NCBI GenBank assembly: GCA_038030265.1
Contig: CM075943.1
Coordinates: forward strand, 28,582,001-28,646,000
DNA: 64,000 nt
Reading direction: 5' to 3'
DNA from: Corythucha ciliata
Lineage: Eukaryota; Arthropoda; Insecta; Hemiptera; Tingidae
Position 1 is the first letter of the stretch. Every line of letters begins with the position of its first letter. Position numbers and translations under genes: made by a program. This document shows positions 33,013 through 42,960 of this stretch, in pieces. The notes beneath the pieces were generated by a model. That model saw nothing but the letters and a program-made list of their open reading frames with translations. It searched no databases and had not been told where the DNA came from.

Positions 33013-33300
33013 TCAATCAACCCTTTTTCTCTTGGAAGAGCCTGACAGAGGATGCGTCTCCTTGACCCTTGTAACGTCGCCTATAAAAAATGTCGAAATG
33101 TCATCCGTGTCGCCTTCTATATCCGTGGGGTCTTCTATATCTACACAGTCAAAATCCACGAGTGGGTCCGGCCGACTCTCACATGACTCGCCACTGCAAT
33201 TACTGCAGACCGTAGAACACTTAAGGCCGGCTTTTCTACACCCACGTGCATTGGTACTGCATTGATTGGTAGCCCGGTCAATGAATGATTCTAGGTGGAA
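33013..33300 (-). pseudogene. Cys-rich coding remnant
   Basis: The minus strand is open from before 33300 to a TGA at 33013. The first third contains CSTNARGCRKAGLKC followed by STVCSNCSGESC, a dense cysteine cluster with a GCRKAGLKC core, then an acidic tail rich in D, E and I and a basic end SSKRKR. There is no ATG in frame, so this is the 3' end of a longer coding sequence whose upstream part is not recognisable. Cys clusters of this style occur near the C-terminus of several mobile-element proteins; that link is from memory of the pattern and is inference. It could instead be a terminal exon. Confidence 0.4.
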
Positions 33301-33315
33301 AGTCAAAACGTACAA

Positions 33316-35019
33316 AAACCGACTGTGGAACGTTGTTTGGGATGCCTAGTGGTATAACGTACTAAAAGTCCTTGAACCTAGGGTTGGTACAAGAGGGGAG
33401 GGGGAAGGGTCAAAGGTCCTTATTTATGGTTTTTTGCCTATATCTTAGTGGGGGTTGGTTTTTCAAAACATTTATGCGTATAAAAAATTAAAGCTCACAA
33501 AATTCTCTACTTTTTATTATATTTTGGTTTTTTGGCCATTTCAAACCGTTAGCAAGATAAACGTAGGTATAGAACAGTTAAATTAGGATTTGACCCAGAC
33601 ACCCAAAAGAACAGGAAAACGTTTGGTGCACACTGCACATTGTTTGATTCCCCCTTCCCATAACACAGCATAAAAAATTTCCTACGATTCTGCATCAAGT
33701 TAAGGAGCAGCTGTTGGTAGAAGTTTCATTTCGATCGTTCTTACAAAATAAGTCTTGAACCAATTGTATTAACGCAAAAATGTTCCAGACTAAAATTGAA
33801 GAGCACAAAATTTTACGCAAGAAACCATCATACCACTATTTTCCTCCCCTTCGTCTTTTGGTAGAAATAGAAGAAGGAAACTAAAAGCTGACGTAAAATC
33901 GGCCGAAGTCTGGAAATTGGAAAAACTGATAAATAATTGGTGCAGGCTCTATCGGACTCGCCTCCCTCCATTGTGTAAGTATTTCCCGAAGATTTCACGT
34001 CGGGTGTTGCCAGTGCTTGAGCTGGAGTTTGGATTTGATGGTCATTGGTTCGTTTCACAGAAATATCTCCCAAACCATCAGTGCTGACTAATCATTGTAT
34101 TAGGCTCAATTTGAAGGCCACAAAAAAGCCACTTCAAGGCCCCATGCACGTTTTTCCTCGAACGTACGGTACAGCGGAAGCCGCGTGAATTACAATGCAA
34201 AATTGAACAGGCGTGCCTAACTTTTTCAATGTCAAAACGATTTCATCGAAATCCGGGTTGCTTATGAAAAAAATAGTAGGAGGGATTCTAAACGCATCCA
34301 TCTGAAGAACGTTTAGCAAAAATGGCCGCCTTACGTTATGAACTTATTCTACCAAATTTTCGATAGATAGTTTAGCGAAAATATAAAGAACGCTATTTAA
34401 CGCAACTTTAAACCTCTGCTGAGAAGGCTTTTGATGATCTGAGCGGTTGGATGCGACCGTTCCATAATGAAAAAGTGTCCTCTTTTAGGATTTGTCGTCA
34501 AAATTACCATAATAAAACCTGAAAGGAGAGATACTTAATAGTTTTTCTAAAAAAAGAGGAGTCTCTGACAAAAAATAATGAGTGAATTAGACTACCTATA
34601 TCCACTATACGTAAACTCAAAAGATGTATCTTTTAGTAGGCAATTAGGCATCAGCTAAAGCTGTACGCCGAGCCACTTGTTTTTGAGTCCATACTAAACC
34701 CCATCTCAGACCTCTACTGGTCTTTCTACAGTAATTTATTTTTCTACACATTTCTCCTGGAGAGTTATGTCTCCCCTTTTGGTAGCACACGGCAAGTTCT
34801 AAATGAAATTCAATTCTCTAGAACTTTATTTTCGATGGAATTAAGATCAGAGACGATGGCCATAAAATGTGTTGCAAAAAATTTTCTCGCGACTTGCGGG
34901 TAAAGTATACCATTCATATTCCACGCAGAAGGAGTAAAGTTATTTTTACTGGCCTCAAAAATCACAATGGGTAAATAACAACTTTACTCACTTGTGAGGT
35001 TGTTGCTCTTGTTTCACCG
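33316..35019. other. anonymous AT-rich DNA
   Basis: No gene is supported. Composition is AT-rich until about 35020, where it becomes abruptly GC-rich at the start of the non-LTR element, marking the insertion boundary. Confidence 0.5.
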
Positions 35020-35023
35020 GTAG

Positions 35024-35526
35024 AGCGCAGCGGTCCACACCAGCGAGGCGGGGTGGTTCACCATCGTCCCAAAAGATCAGGTGGGGGTCACTCGGTGCTT
35101 CCGGTGCCAACGTTTTGGGCACCCGGCCAAGACCGGTCGCCGGGAGACTAATTGCAGGGCCACGCCGGTGTGCGGATGGTGCGCCGAGGAAGGCCATGAG
35201 TTCCGGGACTGCCCGAGGAGGTCCGAGCCGGCCCGATGCATAAACTGCGAAAGAGCGGGTCGCCGGGCCACCCATGACGCGGGCTCTCCGGGGTGCCCCG
35301 CACTCCTGGCAGCCATCAAGGCGGTGATAGGGCACACCGATTACGGTGCCTCATGTCCGGGAGAGCGGGAGGTGACGCTGGTGCGGTGGGGGCCGAGGAG
35401 GCCACCCAGAGGGGCGCTGTGCCCGTGGTCACCACTGCAGGGGACGGAGGGGGTGGTCGACCTGGCACAGGACCAATGGAGGTGGAGGAGACGGTGAGGG
35501 CGCCCCTGCCGACCGATGACCCTTAG
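35024..35526 (+). pseudogene. non-LTR element ORF1 C-terminus (three zinc knuckles)
   Basis: The frame is open from 35024 and encodes CFRCQRFGHPAKTGR, then CGWCAEEGHEFRDC, then CINCERAGR with a following H and C. These are the three CCHC-type knuckles found at the end of ORF1 proteins (RNA-binding, gag-like) of the I superfamily. The first knuckle has lost its last cysteine (TGR in place of TCR). The knuckle frame closes at 35497, while a +1/-1-shifted frame continues with an acidic tail to TAG at 35524-35526. A frameshift between 35300 and 35400 therefore seems likely. The N-terminal part is missing. Confidence 0.75.
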
Positions 35527-36600
35527 GGTCGGTCAGCAAAATGTGGGGCACAGTCGCCTCGCACACGATGAGCTCAGGGTGGTAGCGGGGGAGAGGGGCC
35601 TAGCCATTCTCCTCCTTCAGGAGCCTCGTTGGGCGCGGGGGCGGCTGTCGTCCTTCGGAGCGGGCGCCCGAACCATCTCGGGGGGGTTTCGAGAGGGGCT
35701 CGGGCCGTTAGCCTCGGTGGTCGTCCTAGATGGGTGACTTACCGTGTGCGTGGTCGTCTCCCGACCGACCCGCTGGGTGGCAGCGGTGATTGTTATGGTG
35801 GGGGGTCAGCAGCTTGGACTAATATCCTGCTACTGGCCCCCCTCCCTGGTGGATGGGGCGGATTTTTTCGCCGCCCTGGAGAACGCCCTGGAATGCCTGA
35901 GGGGCCCCAGAGCCCCAGTGCCCAGTGATCCCAGAGGAGGGGCAGCCAGAGAGGCGCGCAGGTGCGCGATCTCATGTCTGGGTGGGGACTTGTGCTTGCG
36001 AACCGGTCTGAGTGCGGACCCACCTTCCGCGGGCCGTCGGGGGAGTCGTACATTGACTTAACCCTTCTGGGTGGTCAGCCACTCCCTCGGTTGTGTTCGT
36101 GGGGGTTGGGCATGGACACCACGGCCGACCACTTCCTCGTGTCATTCGACATCGTCACAGGTGTCAATGGCCGTGGCGGGGGAGGTTCGGGATCGGGCCG
36201 GTTTGACTTCAGGCGTGCCTGATGGGACGCGTACAGGTGCCAGGCGGATCGCCTCCTCTTCGAGGCCGACCTCGCGGGTCCTCCTCCGGGAGCGTCGGGA
36301 TTGGAGCTCGTGGACGAGGCCGTGGAGGCGATGGAGGCCATCGTCATGGGCTCCGCTGACGATACCGTCCCGCGTGTTCCCCAATCGCGTGACAGGATAG
36401 TTCCGTGGTGGAATGCCGAGGTTGCGGGTCTTTCCTCGCGGGCTCGTAGGCTGCGCCGGGCCTATCAAAGGACTCGAGGCCCGGGTCGCAAGGCTGCAGG
36501 CGAGCGTTATGCGCTCGCGAGGGGGGACCTAAAAAAGGCTCTTCGGCGGTCCAGGCGGGCCGCGTGGAGGACGTTCGTTGAGGATGGTCTCTCGGCGAAC
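35516..36600 (+). pseudogene. ORF2 start: APE-type endonuclease and linker, frameshifted
   Basis: ATG at 35516 overlaps the ORF1 stop (ATGACCCTTAG). The N-terminus VGQQNVGHSRLAHDELRVVA followed by LLLQEPRW matches the first motifs of apurinic-type endonucleases (QxN... and QEP). An in-frame TGA (35735) interrupts it. The frame continues with ISCYWPP and AALENAL, then shifts; RDLMSGWGLVLAN, DLTLLG and TADHFLVSF follow from 35962 (the endonuclease end with its SDH-like motif as ADH). The GDFN catalytic motif is not visible, so that part is deleted or mutated. From 36301 the linker (PWWNAEV, then an Arg-rich helix) leads to the RT. Confidence 0.75.
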
Positions 36601-37522
36601 CCTTGGGGCATTCCCTACAGGAGTGGGGAAGATCAGGTCTCCGAGCGTCCTCCCGTTTCTGGAAGCGTCGCGTGGTGGAGGGACTGTGGAGGATACGCTG
36701 AGGAACTTCATCCAACGTATCTTCCCGCGGGACGAACCCGGGGAGAACTCTGCCGCGGACCGCGAATCCAGAGCGGAAGCGGCAGTGGTTTCACAAACGG
36801 CAGGCAGTGGGCTCTTCACGGAGGAGGAGCTTCGGGACGCCCTTGGTGGGTTGGCGTCGGGCAGGGCCCCGGGGTTCACCGGGGTGTGCCCTGAGATGCT
36901 TAAGCATCTCCCGGACTCGGCGGTGGAGTCTTTTTTGGGGCTCTACAATCGATGTCTTGTGGCGGGTTACTTCCCGGTGAGATGGCGGGTCGCTGTGGTG
37001 ATACTTCTGCTGAAGTCGCCCGACCGCGACCCGGCGTCTCCCGGTAGCTATAAGCCGATTAGCCTCCTGCCTTGCGAGAGCAAGGTCCTGGAGCGGCTCC
37101 TCCTTGGCCGGTTGGAGCCCTTCATCAAGGAGGCGCTCCATCCGCGCCAGTTTGGGGGGGTAAGAGGGGGCTCGACGGACGCGGCACTGGACGCGGTGCA
37201 GTTCCTCGTCGATGCCCCCTACGGGAAGTACAAGGTGGCGGTCCTGCTGGATGTGCAGGGGGCCTTCGACTCAGTGTCGTGGCCGGGGGTCTTGATGGCG
37301 CTGCGAGATGCTGGTGTCCCAAACGACATCTTTAGGGTGATCGCCTCGTATTTCGAGTCGAGGGAGGTGCGGCTCCGCTACGGTGCCGAGGTGAACGAGG
37401 GCGCCGCCTGGTTCAGGGAAACTTGGACTGGGTACGGTGCCGTGAAGATTGGGCAGAGCGCCTCGGTCTCTTGGCCGAGGAGTGGGGGGCCGCATGGGGC
37501 CTCCGCCTCCTTGATGACCTAG
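36578..37522 (+). pseudogene. ORF2 reverse transcriptase, N-terminal half only
   Basis: The frame carries RT motifs in order: FTEEELRDALGGLASGRAPG, CPEMLKHL, KPISLLPCESKVLERLL, HPRQFGGVRGGSTDAAL, and the first catalytic aspartate in VAVLLDVQGAFDSVSW. It ends where PQGS and YADD should follow: after RETWTG the reading jumps to the C-terminal domain in another frame (about 37425), so the polymerase active site is deleted and the copy cannot be autonomous. The tail of this frame (to 37522) is read out of frame. Confidence 0.85.
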
Positions 37523-37923
37523 TCGTTGAGGCTTGGCAGGCGCGTTGGACTTACAGTTCAACGGGTAGGCGTACATTCGGGTTCGTGCCCGACGTTCGGA
37601 CGAGACTGGCAGCGGCCAAGTGGTTCACCCTTGAGCACGCTGCCATGCAAATCCTGACTGGACACGGCTCGTTTAACGCCAAGTTGTGGTTCTTCCGGCG
37701 GCGGGACTCTCCAACATGCCCTTGTGGTGTCGAGGAGGAGACCGCCGACCATGTGCTTCGTCTCTGCAGCCTCCACGGGGATCTGCGGCGGGCGACATGG
37801 GGGAGTAGAGGCCCACCGGAAGACTCGGCTCTTGTCCGAGACCGGTGGGCGTATGGCCGCCTCCTGGCCTTCTCCCGCTCCTGGCTGGAGCGAAGAGGGC
37901 TGGGACCGGCCATGCTTGAGTAG
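37423..37923 (+). pseudogene. ORF2 C-terminal domain with CCHC-like motif
   Basis: A 166-codon frame ends in TAG at 37921-37923. It contains LTGHGSFNAKLWFF and CPCGVEEETADHVLRLC, the Cys/His motif at the C-terminus of R1/I-group ORF2 proteins. It begins just after the deletion junction in a different frame from the RT part, without an ATG, and is therefore a remnant. Confidence 0.85.
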
Positions 37924-37975
37924 GGTTCCCTACTCGGGCAACCCGGGCAGGGTTCCCTACTCGGGCAACCCGGGC
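37922..37975 (+). repeat. 27-bp tandem duplication at the ORF2 end
   Basis: The unit AGGGTTCCCTACTCGGGCAA plus CCCGGGC occurs twice head to tail, followed by a partial third. The downstream tandem copy of the element (from 39993) has the unit only once, so this is a recent change in one copy. Confidence 0.95.
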
Positions 37976-38772
37976 AGGGTTCTCTTTCCTGTCCGGTTTC
38001 GGTCCATGGCGGAAGCCAGCATCCTCAGCTCAAAAGACCCACCTCCGCGTGGTCTCTCTCGGGCGCGGCTGGCTGGCCAGCAGCCGCGGCTAACGGGTTG
38101 AGCTGAGCGATGGGACCGACTCTGTTGCGGTATCCGGGCCAAAGATGGGGTACAGGCCAGGTAAAGGCCTGCAAAAAGGTCTAGGTACTGGCCACATCTT
38201 AAGGAGTTCCGCAGAGAGAGAGAGGGTGAACGGCATGGGCTGGTTTAATGAGCGCGGGGTGGTGCTGAAACTTCAAGCTGACTATGCTTTTTATTTTTTT
38301 CGATGAAAGGAAGCAAAAGGATCTGTAAAAAGATCTTGCTTTAAAATCCAAAATACTTTTTCCTGAGATCCTTTAAAATCCCAGATCCTTCGAAAAAGGA
38401 TCTAAATCCAGATCTAGATCCAGGATCTTGATTTTGATTTTGGATTTTAATCGGAAAATGATTTAAATCCGCAATGCTCTGCCTGTATCGTCAACGAACG
38501 TTTCGGTTGACGGAATCAGGTAGGATTGATGTGTTCTTTGTTACCACTTGGGAACGAGGGATGGCGTTAACCTTCACAACTTCCCTCGCCGGAAAAATTA
38601 GTGTTTATTGCGAATTTTATAGCCATTGGCTCTTGCTAGCTGCTACTAAATCATGAGTTGCGGCTTGCATTAATTCCAAATAATTCATTTTTGAACTTCC
38701 TTCAATATGCTTGCCGGACCACCGTTACGTAAATTGATAGTTGAGCAAGGTTTCTAGAAAAAGTATAGTGTG

Positions 38773-38903
38773 AGGCCCTGTTCACAAGCTCTATTTTTGT
38801 GTTGTGTGGTGTCTATGCAACCTATAAAAATGCTTCATTTTTCGAGGGAGTTTGGCTGCATAGACTCCACAGAACGTAAACATAGAGCTTGTGAGCAGGG
38901 CCT
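38773..38903. mobile_element. foldback MITE at the duplication junction, 131 bp
   Basis: The left arm AGGCCCTGTTCACAAGCTCT is mirrored by AGAGCTTGTGAGCAGGGCCT at the right end. The arms are about 50 bp with a handful of mismatches and meet around TGCTTCATTTTTCGAGGG. It is the best-preserved member of the family also seen at 1127-1231 and 2600-2744. In the downstream duplicate only the first 17 bp of this arm remain (to about 40833). Confidence 0.8.
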
Positions 38904-38921
38904 TAAGCTGCGTATACACTT

Positions 38922-38993
38922 GCGAGCCGAGCGGCTCGCGAGCCGGTCGTTGGAGGCTACGAGCGTGCTCTGAGCATGTTTAGAGCACGCTCG
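38922..38993. repeat. two GC-rich hairpins
   Basis: GCGAGCCG-AG-CGGCTCGC (38922-38939) and a 12-bp perfect stem CGAGCGTGCTCT/AGAGCACGCTCG (38960-38971 with 38982-38993). The second hairpin ends one base before the truncated element copy begins. Confidence 0.8.
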
Positions 38994-38995
38994 CT

Positions 38996-39593
38996 GGAGT
39001 CTTTTTTGGGGCTCTACAATCGATGTCTTGTGGCGGGTTACTTCCCGGTGAGATGGCGGGTCGCTGTGGTGATACTTCTGCTGAAGTCGCCCGACCGCGA
39101 CCCGGCGTCTCCCGGTAGCTATAAGCCGATTAGCCTCCTGCCTTGCGAGAGCAAGGTCCTGGAGCGGCTCCTCCTTGGCCGGTTGGAGCCCTTCATCAAG
39201 GAGGCGCTCCATCCGCGCCAGTTTGGGGGGGTAAGAGGGGGCTCGACGGACGCGGCACTGGACGCGGTGCAGTTCCTCGTCGATGCCCCCTACGGGAAGT
39301 ACAAGGTGGCGGTCCTGCTGGATGTGCAGGGGGCCTTCGACTCAGTGTCGTGGCCGGGGGTCTTGATGGCGCTGCGAGATGCTGGTGTCCCAAACGACAT
39401 CTTTAGGGTGATCGCCTCGTATTTCGAGTCGAGGGAGGTGCGGCTCCGCTACGGTGCCGAGGTGAACGAGGGCGCCGCCTGGTTCAGGGAAACTTGGACT
39501 GGGTACGGTGCCGTGAAGATTGGGCAGAGCGCCTCGGTCTCTTGGCCGAGGAGTGGGGGGCCTCATGGGGCCTCCGCCTCCTTGATGACCTAG
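38996..39593 (+). pseudogene. RT remnant in the second copy
   Basis: Same RT segment as the first copy from SFLGLYNRC onward, including VAVLLDVQGAFDSVSW and the truncated end RETWTG. The seven codons in front come from the junction DNA, so no translation start is implied. Confidence 0.8.
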
Positions 39594-39994
39594 TCGTTGA
39601 GGCTTGGCAGGCGCGTTGGACTTACAGTTCAACGGGTAGGCGTACATTCGGGTTCGTGCCCGACGTTCGGACGAGACTGGCAGCGGCCAAGTGGTTCACC
39701 CTTGAGCACGCTGCCATGCAAATCCTGACTGGACACGGCTCGTTTAACGCCAAGTTGTGGTTCTTCCGGCGGCGGGACTCTCCAACATGCCCTTGTGGTG
39801 TCGAGGAGGAGACCGCCGACCATGTGCTTCGTCTCTGCAGCCTCCACGGGGATCTGCGGCGGGCGACATGGGGGAGTAGAGGCCCACCGGAAGACTCGGC
39901 TCTTGTCCGAGACCGGTGGGCGTATGGCCGCCTCCTGGCCTTCTCCCGCTCCTGGCTGGAGCGAAGAGGGCTGGGACCGGCCATGCTTGAGTAG
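39494..39994 (+). pseudogene. ORF2 C-terminal domain in the second copy
   Basis: 166 codons matching the first copy's C-terminal domain, with one visible substitution (GASWG for GAAWG) and the same CPCGVEEETADHVLRLC motif and TAG stop. It is neither complete nor preceded by an active RT. Confidence 0.8.
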
Positions 39995-40849
39995 GGTTCC
40001 CTACTCGGGCAACCCGGGCAGGGTTCTCTTTCCTGTCCGGTTTCGGTCCATGGCGGAAGCCAGCATCCTCAGCTCAAAAGACCCACCTCCGCGTGGTCTC
40101 TCTCGGGCGCGGCTGGCTGGCCAGCAGCCGCGGCTAACGGGTTGAGCTGAGCGATGGGACCGACTCTGTTGCGGTATCCGGGCCAAAGATGGGGTACAGG
40201 CCAGGTAAAGGCCTGCAAAAAGGTCTAGGTACTGGCCACATCTTAAGGAGTTCCGCAGAGAGAGAGAGGGTGAACGGCATGGGCTGGTTTAATGAGCGCG
40301 GGGTGGTGCTGAAACTTCAAGCTGACTATGCTTTTTATTTTTTTCGATGAAAGGAAGCAAAAGGATCTGTAAAAAGATCTTGCTTTAAAATCCAAAATAC
40401 TTTTTCCTGAGATCCTTTAAAATCCCAGATCCTTCGAAAAAGGATCTAAATCCAGATCTAGATCCAGGATCTTGATTTTGATTTTGGATTTTAATCGGAA
40501 AATGATTTAAATCCGCAATGCTCTGCCTGTATCGTCAACGAACGTTTCGGTTGACGGAATCAGGTAGGATTGATGTGTTCTTTGTTACCACTTGGGAACG
40601 AGGGATGGCGTTAACCTTCACAACTTCCCTCGCCGGAAAAATTAGTGTTTATTGCGAATTTTATAGCCATTGGCTCTTGCTAGCTGCTACTAAATCATGA
40701 GTTGCGGCTTGCATTAATTCCAAATAATTCATTTTTGAACTTCCTTCAATATGCTTGCCGGACCACCGTTACGTAAATTGATAGTTGAGCAAGGTTTCTA
40801 GAAAAAGTATAGTGTAAGGCCCTGTTCACAAGCAATCACAAGCAAATGC

Positions 40850-42960
40850 AAATTCACGTTTATTCTTAATTTTTGCCGTGAGTTGGCGATTTTTCTCAAT
40901 TTTACCATAAATTAGCGTTTTTTGCTAATTGGCTGCAAAGTTGCCTCCGGAAGCCTCGGCTTGCCGTTTTCTCAATTTTTTGTGAATTCGTAAATTTTCT
41001 CAATTTAACCCCCAATTAGCCATTTATCATGATTATAACCACTCATTAGTGTTTTTCCTAATTTTAGACGCTAAAATTATAGATTTTTGTACATTTCAGC
41101 CACGAAATAGAGTTTTCCCCAATTTTCGTCGCGAATTACGTAAAGCGTTTGGCTTTTGGCTGTGGATAAAGTGATGTTTTCATATTCTGGCACAAAGCTA
41201 CCTTAGAAGCCGTGAATTTGACGTTTTGTCCATTCAAATCGCAAATTAGCGTTTTTAGCTGATCAGCGCTTCTCAATTTTATTGGTGAATTAACCACGGA
41301 TTAACGATTTTTCGCCATTTTAGCGGTGAATTAGCGTTTTTGCTGAGTTTTTGCGGTGATTTCGTATTTTTCTCGATTTTAACCGCTAATGAGCCATTTT
41401 TATCATTTTCATTCATGAATTAGCGCTTTTTCTGTACTTTATCCGCGGAAGCTTTGAGGAAACTTGAGCCACGAAGTAGCGCTTTTTCTCACTTCTGTAC
41501 GTGAATTAGTTGCGTACTGTGAGATAGGGGCGGGGGGCCGGATCGCCCGGGGCTGATATGCCCGCCCCCGCCGGGCTGATGGGGCCCTAAAAATATATAA
41601 TAGGCATATGTGGGCCTAAAAATGTGGATATTAAGGATCTATGTTCATGTTTGTAGGTACATAAAACGAGTTTTTGGCATGTAGTTGGACAGCGACATTG
41701 GCTCCTATCGACGATTTTCAATCCATCCAACACAGGATGAATTGCTTGCAGGTGATCAGCAAAGAGTATAACTGAATAATCGATTTAGCCCACAAAAGTG
41801 CTATTCTGAAGGCTCAAATTGAGAGAAAACACAGCCTTCTACGGGTAACTTCGCGGCTAAAATAGAGAGAATACGCTGCTCCCCATTTTTTTTTAGGTCC
41901 GTAAGCGGATAAAGATGAGAAAACGTACTAACATGCTATTCTTGCAGCAAAAAGTTTAGAAAAATCTATAGTATTCGTGGCTAAAACTGTTCAAAAGCCT
42001 TCATTCACGGTATCTCGACGAAACATTTAGACCGAAATTGAGAAAAAATCGCTGATTCGTGGTGTATAGATGCCACCTTATGCCTAAAATGAAGAAAAAA
42101 CGCTGATTTGCTGTTGGTAAAATTGAGACGTGGCCCAGTTTTTGCTTTTCTGCAAGCGCTAAGAGGCAAGAGAACCCGCTAAGGCTGTACAATAGAAAAA
42201 AAAAACACGCTAATTCGGGGCTAAAATTGAGAAAAATGACAAATTCCCAACTGAAATTGCAAAAATCGCCCATTCGCGGATAAAAAGTGAAAAGCCACTA
42301 ATTCACAGCTAATTTTCGAAAAATGCTAATTCACGACTGAAATTGAGAAGAATGGCTAATTAGCTGCTAAAATTGGGACATGCACTAAATCCACGGCAAC
42401 AATTGAGAAAAATAGTTAATTCGCTAATGAAATTGACAAAAATAGCTATTTATTAGCGGCTAAACTTGGAACAATCCTATTTCGCGGACTTAATTGAAAA
42501 GAATAGATAATTAATTCGCAGCTAAAATTGTTTTAAAAAATCCGATAATTTGCGGATAAAGTCTAGAAAAAACGTTCATTCGCGGACTCAAATGAGAAAA
42601 ATCGGCTAATTCACGGCTATGTTAGAGAAAACGCCAATTCACGACTAAAATTTAGTAAAAACGCTGACTCGAGGCTAAAATTCAGCAAAAGACAATGATC
42701 TGTTGCTTCTGAAGGCAACTTCGTGCTTAAACCTGAAAAAACGCGCTAGTCCATAGCTAAAAGTTGAAAACAAAATTGTATATGCGGGACAAAAATAGTT
42801 CGTACACCGCTAATTTGCGGCCAATATTGAGAAAAATCGCAAATTAATTAGCGCGGCTGAAATTAACGAAAAAGGCTATACTTGCAGCCCGAAGTGCTAA
42901 TTCACTGCTGAAAAGGTTTAAAAAAAACGCTGATTTGCTGCAAAAATCGAGGAAAAATTT
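40850..42960. repeat. inverted pair of ~30-bp degenerate arrays around a core
   Basis: From about 40850 to 41515 units of 27-33 bp read TTAGCGTTTTTCTCAATTTT followed by AGCCGTGAA with heavy variation. From about 41810 to 42960 the same scheme runs on the other strand (CGGCTAAAATTGAGAAAAA, GCTAATTCGC). The core (about 41516-41810) differs, with GGGGCGGGGGGCCGG near 41527 and unique sequence. There are no identical adjacent units, and open frames here are by-products of the repeats. It does not match a satellite or element I know. Confidence 0.75.

Larger units (their letters stand above)
35020..38280 (+). mobile_element. R1/I-type non-LTR retrotransposon, 5'-truncated and internally deleted
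   Basis: A GC-rich block encodes, in the order expected of an I/R1-group element, the ORF1 zinc knuckles, an APE-type endonuclease, the first part of a reverse transcriptase and the C-terminal Cys/His motif. The 5' end lies within ORF1. The RT catalytic segment is deleted near 37425. Frames shift at several places. The 3' boundary is uncertain: the sequence becomes AT-rich near 38280, but the next 500 bp are shared with the tandem copy and could be 3' UTR or flank. Confidence 0.85.
38995..40833 (+). mobile_element. tandem, 5'-truncated second copy of the non-LTR element
   Basis: From TGGAGTC at 38995 the sequence repeats 36924-38789 almost base for base at an offset of 2071, later 2044 because of the 27-bp unit difference. 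It includes the same RT deletion junction and about 500 bp of AT-rich sequence downstream of the coding part. Seen differences include a G/T change at about 39563 (A to S in the C-terminal frame), the missing 27-bp unit and a G/A change near the end. The shared deletion and shared flank mean this is a segmental tandem duplication, not a second retrotransposition event. An assembly artefact is also possible. Confidence 0.85.

Noticed and set aside
36075..37913. Long antisense ORFs opposite the non-LTR element (for example 36344-36715, 37551-37913)
   Set aside because: GC-rich coding DNA leaves open antisense frames; the sense strand has the family motifs.
38282..38789. 3' UTR of the non-LTR element
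   Set aside because: It is shared by the two tandem copies, but duplication of flank explains that equally well; the AT-rich GGATCTAAATCC repeats do not look like the element.
40850..42960. CRISPR-like array of ~30-bp repeats
   Set aside because: Adjacent units are not identical, there are no unique spacers of constant length, the orientation flips, and the surrounding DNA is animal nuclear with introns.
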